11,839 nucleotides of DNA. It comes from Candidatus Omnitrophota bacterium. GTDB taxonomy: Bacteria; Omnitrophota; Gorgyraeia; B26-G9. A program made the position numbers and the translations under genes. Under the pieces are notes generated by a model that was not told the origin of the DNA, did not search any database, and saw only the letters and a list, made by a program, of their open reading frames with translations. Numbering within the stretch: the stretch's first letter is position 1; each line of letters opens with the position of its first letter. This document shows, piece by piece, positions 4,338 to 9,142 of this stretch. The stretch is taken from positions 1 to 11,839 of the forward strand of contig JAKLQT010000235.1 of the NCBI GenBank assembly GCA_022013205.1, read 5' to 3'.

Positions 4338-5651
4338 CTACTTTTTATCGATCAAGTTATTAATAAACGCGTTTGTCATTTTAAATTTGTTTTTCCGCAA
4401 CGCGTCAATAAATCTGTTTGCGCGCTCAGCTATTTGTTCCTGCCTCAGATAATCATCCTCCGGATGTGTATCTGTCCCATCATAATAGACAAAGGGATTG
4501 ATCTGTTCAATCTTCGGAATATAATCCTTATTATCGATTAAAAAACGTAAGCTCTCTTGAGCATCTTCTTCTGTTTCCTGGGGAAATCCAACAATAAGGC
4601 TCACCCCAAAAGCCAGTTTTGCTTTTTTTAATTTTTTAAAAAACCTCAACGCGTCCATACTTGTAAAGCCTTTTCGCATATTCTCAAGAGTATTATCACA
4701 TCCGGACTCAAGGCCGATAAAAAGATTATAGCATCCGCTTTTCGCGATCTTTTCTAAGAGCCGGTCGGACATTTCAGGGCGGATACCCATTTGCGCTTCC
4801 CAGTTGATTTTGCCGAATTTTTTTATAATTTCATCACAAAGCCTCTCCAGCCTGGCAAGGTTCATGTTCAGCATCGAATCGTAAAAGATAAAAGATTGTA
4901 TTTGATTTTCCCTGATATGGGACTCTATCTCCTTTACAATATTGTCTATGGATCTCGTTCTTACCTTTTTATATAGTAATCGTTCCGAGCAAAATCTGCA
5001 GGTTCTCAAGCATCCCCGGTTCAGCAGCAAAGCAACACTGTCTCTCCTGGGATACTGACGTAGATTTAAAAGCTTATAGCCTGCTATTGGATTATAAACG
5101 TTCAAAGTGTCTATTTCTTCAAAATACGCGATCTTTGCTTGTGCTTGTCCTTGTATAAAATCATAAAACGGTTTTTCGCCTTCCCCGACAACAAGCAGAT
5201 CCGCGCGATTAAAAGGTTCGCTTTGAAATACCGTTTTATCTTTAAAATAATGTCTGGTGATTTCCGGCCCTCCTAAGGTAATCTTCATGTGCGGCTTTTT
5301 TTTCTTTATGATATGCGCCAAATCAAGGGTGGTTTTCAGGTTGCTTTTATAGCAGGAAAATCCGATGATATCAAACTGAGCGAGTTCAATTTCTGTTCGT
5401 TCAAGTGATTTTAAAAAATTTTCCCTTAAAATTCGCGGCATGTTTTCTTCAAGATGCGCGTTTGAACTAATCAGCCATTCTTTTTTTAATTTATCGTCTG
5501 CTAAATTAAAAAATTGATTGTTCAAATCATATAAGGATATGTTTTGTTCTTTGCTTATTAAAAAACCCCCCAGATTGATAAGGCTAAGCGGAGGAAGGTT
5601 TGGCCCAAAAGGCGGGGCAAGGACAAGGGCAATTCTATTTTTAGTGTTCAT
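4338..5651 (-). CDS. B12-binding-type radical SAM protein
   Basis: The protein has 437 residues in two domains. Residues 1 to about 185 have the Rossmann-like layout of B12-binding radical SAM proteins (IALVLAPPFGPNLPPLSLINLGGF, then DIIGFSCYKSN, ITLGGPEIT and LLVVGEGEKPF). Residues about 200-400 are the radical SAM barrel with the [4Fe-4S]-binding C214-x3-C218-x2-C221 in NRGCLRTCRFCSE, then IGLESGCDNTL and GVSLIVGFPQETEED, typical of this group. I do not see a DxHxxG cobalamin-ligand motif, so cofactor binding by the N-domain is uncertain. The reaction cannot be read from sequence; methyl transfer or rearrangement on a small metabolite or glycan is possible. Its ATG overlaps the stop of the upstream gene (ATGA, 5648-5651), so the two are translated together from the promoter near 6600. 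Confidence 0.85.
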   Translation of the reverse strand: MNTKNRIALVLAPPFGPNLPPLSLINLGGFLISKEQNISLYDLNNQFFNLADDKLKKEWLISSNAHLEENMPRILRENFLKSLERTEIELAQFDIIGFSCYKSNLKTTLDLAHIIKKKKPHMKITLGGPEITRHYFKDKTVFQSEPFNRADLLVVGEGEKPFYDFIQGQAQAKIAYFEEIDTLNVYNPIAGYKLLNLRQYPRRDSVALLLNRGCLRTCRFCSERLLYKKVRTRSIDNIVKEIESHIRENQIQSFIFYDSMLNMNLARLERLCDEIIKKFGKINWEAQMGIRPEMSDRLLEKIAKSGCYNLFIGLESGCDNTLENMRKGFTSMDALRFFKKLKKAKLAFGVSLIVGFPQETEEDAQESLRFLIDNKDYIPKIEQINPFVYYDGTDTHPEDDYLRQEQIAERANRFIDALRKNKFKMTNAFINNLIDKK

Positions 5652-6589
5652 TTTTTTGCTTTACGTAAAATTTCACATGCCGCTTTCCACGCGGCATTTG
5701 GGTCTTCGCAGGCCTCAGAAGTTCCAAGCTGCCCGTTATAGGCCCAGACATATAAGGCGTCCGGATTTTCTCTTAAAAAGGCATTACCACTGTCTATTAT
5801 CCTCTGTTCTTTGCCTTTCTTAACTCCCCAGCATTGAAGCCACTGATGATGTTTTTTATTATTTTTAGCGCAAAGTGAGGACATTTCCTTAATCAGCCCG
5901 GACATCTGCTCAACATCAATATCTTCATTAACCCAATAAATATCAGTTCCAAGATTATCCAGGGAATCTATCCGAGCAATGTCACCCCAGAGTATTTTAT
6001 CCTGCGGCATAATACAGCACATTGTCCGCATTTGAGGATGTCTAATTTTTATATAATCCGATAAAAGGCAAACATACCGTACAACGCATTTTTTTCTAAA
6101 GAATTGTTCTTTTTCAGAATCTACCTCTAAGAGATTTCCCCCATGCATCGATTCATAAAGCTCCAGGCAGGAAGGACAATAACACGGGGTTATGGAAGGC
6201 TCGTCAATAAAATACCCATCAAATCCAGCCTCCGATATTCTATCAATCATCTCTTTTATATACGCGATACAATCAGGATTATTATAACAGCCGCCGGGAT
6301 TATACGCTCCATCTTTAAGTACCTGATGAGCGCGCGGGTTTTCAAGCAAGAACTGGCTGGATTTTCCACCGCCGAAATAATTTAATGCTCCCCAAAAAAT
6401 CGCCCAAGCGGTTAAGCCGTTATCCTTAGCTATTTTTGGAAAGAAATCCACCTTCCCCCTCATATATACAAAATCGTTTTCCTGCGCCGCCAGAAAAACA
6501 TCATCGCAGCCAAGAGCTTTAATCTCTTTTAGGTCCATTTGCATATATTTAGGGTTATAATGCCCCAGATAAGACACGCCTGTTCTCAT
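5648..6589 (-). CDS. TIM-barrel, glycoside-hydrolase-like protein
   Basis: This 313-residue cytoplasmic-type protein has no signal peptide. The spacing of segments suits a TIM barrel: MRTGVSYLG, KEIKALGCDDVFLAA, GLTAWAIFWGALNYFGG, DCIAYIKEMIDRISEAGFDGYFIDEPS, GTDIYWVNEDID, and a last strand PDALYVWAYNGQLGTS. GFDGYFIDEP (D129, E130) followed by the cysteine cluster C136-x-C138-x2-C141 is a pattern seen in glycosidase-like barrels, where the acidic residues can be catalytic and the cysteines may bind metal. I cannot name a family or substrate. It is the first gene of an operon with the radical SAM protein (4-bp overlap). The ATG at 6589 has no Shine-Dalgarno sequence and lies 9 bases after an extended -10, so the transcript may be leaderless. 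Confidence 0.62.
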   Translation of the reverse strand: MRTGVSYLGHYNPKYMQMDLKEIKALGCDDVFLAAQENDFVYMRGKVDFFPKIAKDNGLTAWAIFWGALNYFGGGKSSQFLLENPRAHQVLKDGAYNPGGCYNNPDCIAYIKEMIDRISEAGFDGYFIDEPSITPCYCPSCLELYESMHGGNLLEVDSEKEQFFRKKCVVRYVCLLSDYIKIRHPQMRTMCCIMPQDKILWGDIARIDSLDNLGTDIYWVNEDIDVEQMSGLIKEMSSLCAKNNKKHHQWLQCWGVKKGKEQRIIDSGNAFLRENPDALYVWAYNGQLGTSEACEDPNAAWKAACEILRKAKK

Positions 6590-6598
6590 AGTATTAAT

Positions 6599-6609
6599 AT
6601 TATACCATA
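6599..6609 (-). promoter_or_regulatory. Extended -10 promoter TATGGTATAAT of the barrel/radical SAM operon
   Basis: On the minus strand TGGTATAAT occupies 6607-6599 and the start codon is at 6589-6587, nine bases after the last T. This leaves a leader of zero to three bases. It is the same 11-mer as at 402-412 and 3590-3600. Confidence 0.7.
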
Positions 6610-6679
6610 AATCAAATTTTATTAGTTTAAAGCTGTTTTGTAAATAGTTTAGACCTGCCCCCTCTTCTTTCCCGGTTTA

Positions 6680-6964
6680 TTAAATAAGTTCAACCTTTAA
6701 TTTTTTATCTAATGCCCCTGCAAGTTTAATCAATGTTTGGACAGAATAACTTTTGTTATGAATATCTTCTAACCGGGATATTGTTTGTTGAGTAGTGTGC
6801 AATCGTTCAGCTAATTCTAGCTGAGTTAATTTCTTCTTTTGTCTAATCTTGGCTACCTGAATGGCCAAAGAAGCAAAAACTTCTTCTTCATCAAAAACCT
6901 TGCGGAATTCAGGATTTTTTAAATCCTCTTTTAATCTACTTTTTAAAGTTCTCTCTTTTTTCAT
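6680..6964 (-). CDS. higA: HigA-type XRE-family antitoxin
   Basis: This 94-residue protein has an N-terminal helical stretch with EDLKNPEFRKVFDEEEVFASLAIQVAKIR, the usual partner-binding part of HigA-like antitoxins. An XRE helix-turn-helix follows at about residues 36-88 (LTQLELAERLHTTQQTISRLE, recognition helix around TTQQTISR). It should neutralise the toxin encoded just before it and repress the operon by binding the twin palindromes at 7343-7391. AAGGAGG (6982-6976), within the end of the toxin gene, precedes the ATG by 11 bases, and the intergenic gap is 7 bases. Length and motif are normal. Confidence 0.88.
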   Translation of the reverse strand: MKKERTLKSRLKEDLKNPEFRKVFDEEEVFASLAIQVAKIRQKKKLTQLELAERLHTTQQTISRLEDIHNKSYSVQTLIKLAGALDKKLKVELI

Positions 6965-6971
6965 AATTACA

Positions 6972-7319
6972 TCATCCTCCTTCGTGTCTTTGTAAATAAT
7001 CCTGCATTATCCGTTCCGACCGGTCAATTTCTCCTGGCGGAATTTTATCGGTCTTTTTTAAAAAACCATGGGTAATAATTATTTTCTTGCCCAAAAAGAA
7101 ATACAAAAATCGATAATAATCTGATCCAAACCGCATGCGAAGTTCACGGATTTTCCCCTTGACAATATCCGCAAACGGCCTGGGTAAATTCGGGCCTTCT
7201 TCTTCCAGCTTTACCATCCATTTTTCTATTTTTGCTCGCGCCTTCGGCTGCGTCTCATCCAGAAAATTATCCGTTGGACATTTTCCTTTTGAATCCTCAT
7301 AAAAAATTACTTTGTACAT
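6972..7319 (-). CDS. higB: HigB/RelE-superfamily toxin (phage Gp49-like)
   Basis: The product is 115 residues with the Gp49/HigB-like layout: YKVIFYEDSKGKCPTDNFLDE at the start, then KIRELRMRFGSDYYRFLYFFLGKKIIITHGFLKKTDKIPPGEIDRSERI. The core strands, the conserved LR.....YR.LYF and the K-x-PP-x-EI-x-x-A/S helix are all present. Relatives are mRNA interferases that cut transcripts on the ribosome. The toxin gene comes first and the antitoxin second, the HigBA order. A purine-rich site AAGGGGA (7331-7325) precedes the ATG at 7319 by five bases, and the promoter lies at 7339-7367. The gene looks intact. Confidence 0.88.
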   Translation of the reverse strand: MYKVIFYEDSKGKCPTDNFLDETQPKARAKIEKWMVKLEEEGPNLPRPFADIVKGKIRELRMRFGSDYYRFLYFFLGKKIIITHGFLKKTDKIPPGEIDRSERIMQDYLQRHEGG

Positions 7320-7338
7320 TTATCTTCCCCTTAACTAA

Positions 7339-7367
7339 AATATACACTATTTTTAGTGTATTAGCAA
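7339..7367 (-). promoter_or_regulatory. Promoter of the higBA operon
   Basis: On the minus strand TTGCTA (7367-7362) and TATATT (7344-7339) are separated by exactly 17 bases, a fair sigma70 promoter. The operator at 7343-7360 fills the spacer and touches the -10, so bound antitoxin would block RNA polymerase. Confidence 0.65.
7343..7360. promoter_or_regulatory. HigA operator 1 (perfect palindrome)
   Basis: TACACTATTTTTAGTGTA is a perfect inverted repeat with 7-bp arms and a 4-bp T spacer. It lies between the -35 and -10 elements of the toxin-antitoxin promoter. An identical copy lies 31 bp upstream. Confidence 0.8.
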
Positions 7368-7373
7368 GCTTTT

Positions 7374-7391
7374 TACACTATTTTTAGTGTA
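7374..7391. promoter_or_regulatory. HigA operator 2 (identical palindrome)
   Basis: This is the same 18-bp sequence as at 7343-7360, shifted by 31 bp, close to three helical turns. The two bound dimers would sit on the same face of the DNA. It lies just upstream of the -35 element, which would suit cooperative repression. Confidence 0.8.
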
Positions 7392-7627
7392 TTATTTAGC
7401 CTCTTAATTTCCTTCAAGGAATTATGAGGTCATTATTCCCCCAAGCTCCTGTACTCCCCCGCGAGGACTCGAACCTCTCTCATAATCTCTTAATCAGTGT
7501 AATTATTGAACAAGACTATAATTGCATTAATTCAAATAATCTCTGATCCAGAGATTCATATAGCAACTGCCCGATAAAGGATAGAAACATCCAATATTCT
7601 ATAATCAATAAGACATTTTATTAAGAC
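7392..7627. other. Intergenic region with small palindromes and a tRNA-like fragment
   Basis: No gene is seen in this stretch. TTCCTTCAAGGAA is an odd palindrome (around 7409-7421). A tRNA T-arm-like fragment lies at 7454-7478. AATCTCTG-ATC-CAGAGATT (7538-7556) is a perfect 8-bp stem with a 3-base loop but has no T tract, so it is not a clear terminator. Confidence 0.5.
7454..7478 (-). other. tRNA 3'-end-like fragment (T-arm)
   Basis: On the minus strand the sequence reads GAGGTTCGAGTCCTC and then GCGGGGGAG. It contains the T-loop consensus GGTTCGAnTCC, with four of five T-stem pairs, followed by a GC-rich stretch like an acceptor strand. I could not find a matching D-arm, anticodon arm or 5' acceptor strand upstream. 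It therefore looks like a leftover 3' tRNA end, such as integrating elements leave, or a chance match. Confidence 0.4.
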
Positions 7628-7656
7628 TTGACATTGTAATACAAATAGGTTACAAT
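7628..7656 (+). promoter_or_regulatory. Promoter of the winged-helix MNT/HEPN operon
   Basis: TTGACA (7628-7633), a 17-base spacer and TACAAT (7651-7656) give a near-consensus sigma70 promoter. Transcription should start near 7663, 17 bases before the ATG at 7680. AAAAAGG (7665-7671) is the only ribosome-site candidate and lies inside the second operator-like repeat. Confidence 0.8.
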
Positions 7657-7677
7657 TGTAATATAAAAAGGTTACGA
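7634..7677 (+). repeat. Two tandem 22-bp operator-like repeats over the promoter
   Basis: Copies at 7634-7655 and 7656-7677 agree at 19 of 22 positions. Each has a dyad of the form TTGTAA-N10-TTACAA (the second copy ends TTACGA), and the junction TTACAATTGTAA (7650-7661) is a perfect 12-bp palindrome covering most of the -10. The 22-bp period is about two helical turns. The obvious candidate binder is the winged-helix domain of the gene just downstream, acting as an autorepressor. Confidence 0.75.
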
Positions 7678-7679
7678 TT

Positions 7680-8252
7680 ATGGACATAACAAAAATCTTT
7701 AAATCTAAAACGAGATCTGCCCTATTCAGGCTTTACTTCACGAATCCTGAAAAAAACCATTATCTGCGCGAACTGGAAAGAATGCTCAATATTCCTGTTT
7801 CAATGCTGCGCAAAGAATTACTCTCTTTAAAAAACTCTAATATTTTTAATTCTAATAAAAAAGGCAATCTTTCCTATTATTCAATCAATAAAGAATATCC
7901 TCTATATAATGAACTTAAAAATATTGTGTTTAAAACAATCGGCATCCAAGGTTCCTTATCTACTCTTCTATCTCCCATAAAAGGCATTAAAACAGCATTT
8001 ATTTACGGCTCTTACGCGAAAAGCGAAGACAATGCTGCCAGCGATATTGATCTGTTTATTATAGGTAAAATTGCTGAAGTGAACCTTATCTCAAAAATCA
8101 ACACCCTTGAAAAAAAATTAAAAAGAGAGATTAATTACAGCTATTATTCAATTGCAGATTTTGAGCAAAAGAAAAAAAATAAGGATTCATTTATTATGGA
8201 TGTTTTAAAAAACAAAAAAATATTTTTAATAGGAGGAAACAATGACCTTTGA
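7680..8252 (+). CDS. Winged-helix plus nucleotidyltransferase (wHTH-MNT) protein
   Basis: The protein has 190 residues in two domains. Residues about 1-75 form a winged helix like those of ArsR-type regulators (KTRSALFRLYFTNPEK, then YLRELERMLNIPVSMLRKEL and a wing YYSIN). Residues about 100-185 are a minimal nucleotidyltransferase with the motif FIYGSYAKSEDNAASDIDLFIIG (G110-S111, D122-x-D124). Such fusions normally sit with a HEPN partner, and the next gene is one. I infer that the protein modifies or neutralises the HEPN protein and represses its own promoter through the 22-bp repeats. The start codon follows the mapped promoter closely, and the end overlaps the HEPN gene by 11 bp. Both domains look complete. 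Confidence 0.87.
   Translation: MDITKIFKSKTRSALFRLYFTNPEKNHYLRELERMLNIPVSMLRKELLSLKNSNIFNSNKKGNLSYYSINKEYPLYNELKNIVFKTIGIQGSLSTLLSPIKGIKTAFIYGSYAKSEDNAASDIDLFIIGKIAEVNLISKINTLEKKLKREINYSYYSIADFEQKKKNKDSFIMDVLKNKKIFLIGGNNDL
8231..8236 (+). promoter_or_regulatory. Strong ribosome binding site AGGAGG of the HEPN gene
   Basis: A perfect AGGAGG lies five bases before the ATG at 8242, inside the end of the MNT gene. It is much stronger than the site of the first gene, which would favour high output of the HEPN partner. Confidence 0.8.
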
Positions 8253-8712
8253 AAAATTTACAGAAGATTATTCCCAAAAAGGTCTTATTAAAAAACACCC
8301 CGCAGACTTTAGCGCAATTGAGAACCTTATTTCAAGAGGATATAAAGAAATTAAAATTGCCCAAGCCAATATACCTATAGATGAAGGAATTGCTTTTACT
8401 ACCGCATATACAGCAATGCTGCATGCCGGGCGCGCGTTAATGTTTTCTAAGGGGTTTCGTCCGATTGATGGATATCAGCATAAGACTGTTGTGAATTTTG
8501 CCAGCATTATTTTAGGAACAGAATACGAAAAATTAGTTTTGCATTTTGATAAAATGCGCAGAAAAAGAAATTTGTTCACTTATGAAGCCAGTATTTCTAT
8601 ATCTGTCTCGGAAGTTAAGAGCGCTTTAAAATCTGCCTCAAATTTCGTAAAAATCACCAGAAATATTGTCGAGAAAAATAACCCTCAACACAGATTCAAG
8701 TTCAATCTTTAG
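8242..8712 (+). CDS. HEPN-domain protein partner of wHTH-MNT
   Basis: This 156-residue helical protein shows the HEPN layout: LISRGYKEIKIAQANI, then DEGIAFTTAYTAMLHAGRALMFSKGFRP (a conserved surface with Y-x-AM-HA-AL), H80 in GYQHKTVV, and the C-terminal FDKMRRKRNLFTYE. In RNase-active HEPN proteins the last motif is R-x4-6-H. Here R109 is followed by N110 and, at the His position, Y114. This RKRN...Y form is usual in the branch paired with wHTH-MNT proteins, and it makes RNase activity less certain. The gene is coupled to the MNT gene (11-bp overlap) and has the strong site AGGAGG. The TAG stop lies at the left edge of a MITE-like insertion whose target duplication begins at 8711. Confidence 0.82.
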   Translation: MTFEKFTEDYSQKGLIKKHPADFSAIENLISRGYKEIKIAQANIPIDEGIAFTTAYTAMLHAGRALMFSKGFRPIDGYQHKTVVNFASIILGTEYEKLVLHFDKMRRKRNLFTYEASISISVSEVKSALKSASNFVKITRNIVEKNNPQHRFKFNL

Positions 8713-8953
8713 CTTCCTTCATTGCTGTCCAAATTAGCTTGGACAAAGATAAATGCACGTAATCGTCGTTATTTGAAGTCTTGTTTGTCGTCGGACATAA
8801 ACCCATAAAATGATTTTACTGGGCTAAAAATGCTTATGCTGTCCAAATTACAGTTTCAAGTCTAAAATAGGGCTCAAACTGACACAACTCATTGATTACA
8901 AATGAGATTTAAGATTTCCCACTATGCTAATTTGGACACGTATGAGCTTCCTT
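8711..8953. mobile_element. MITE-like element (8720-8944) with 9-bp target duplications
   Basis: The inner 225 bp (8720-8944) start CATTGCTGTCCAAATTAGC and end with its near inverse. Thirteen bases are perfectly inverted (8726-8738 versus 8926-8938), extended to 16 of 19 at the very ends. AGCTTCCTT occurs on both sides, 8711-8719 and 8945-8953, directly abutting the ends, as expected of a 9-bp target duplication. No protein is encoded. Inside, GCTGTCCAAATTA (8724-8736) recurs directly at 8838-8850, and the left end itself folds (TGTCCAA...TTGGACA, 8726-8745). It must have been moved by a transposase supplied elsewhere; I cannot name the family. Confidence 0.75.
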
Positions 8954-9142
8954 AAACTATCATTAAGAGGGCAGGGGCAAGAGGGCAGGATTTGGGTGAG
9001 GACAAAAGCTGTAAAGCAATAAGGCAAAGATAGAGAGCAGCGTGATTTATTCATTGAACGGTTTGGGTAATGATGCCCCCTAATTCCCAGCATCTTCAGG
9101 ACATCAGCTTTTTTACAATCACTTTACAACTTTATAACTCAA
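8954..9142. other. Intergenic region, no gene seen
   Basis: This gap lies between the MITE-like element and the stop of the leftward large gene. It contains AGAGGGCAGGGGCAAGAGGGCAGG (purine-rich, around 8965-8989, with AGAGGGCAGG twice). I see no convincing terminator for either neighbour. Confidence 0.4.

Noticed and set aside
7329..7335. CCTTAAC, one base off the R'' (GCTTAAC) expected if a sixth cassette began at 4315
   Set aside because: No attC-like arms or GTT core follow it, the enclosed genes read leftward, and the site is explained as the leader of higB.
7343..7391. CRISPR-like repeat pair
   Set aside because: Only two copies, palindromic and placed on a toxin-antitoxin promoter; operators explain them. 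No CRISPR array was seen anywhere in the window.
7470..7510. Complete tRNA-Leu(TAA) on the minus strand, suggested by ATTAAGA near the T-arm
   Set aside because: The bases beside that loop do not pair as an anticodon stem, and no D-arm or acceptor 5' strand was found.
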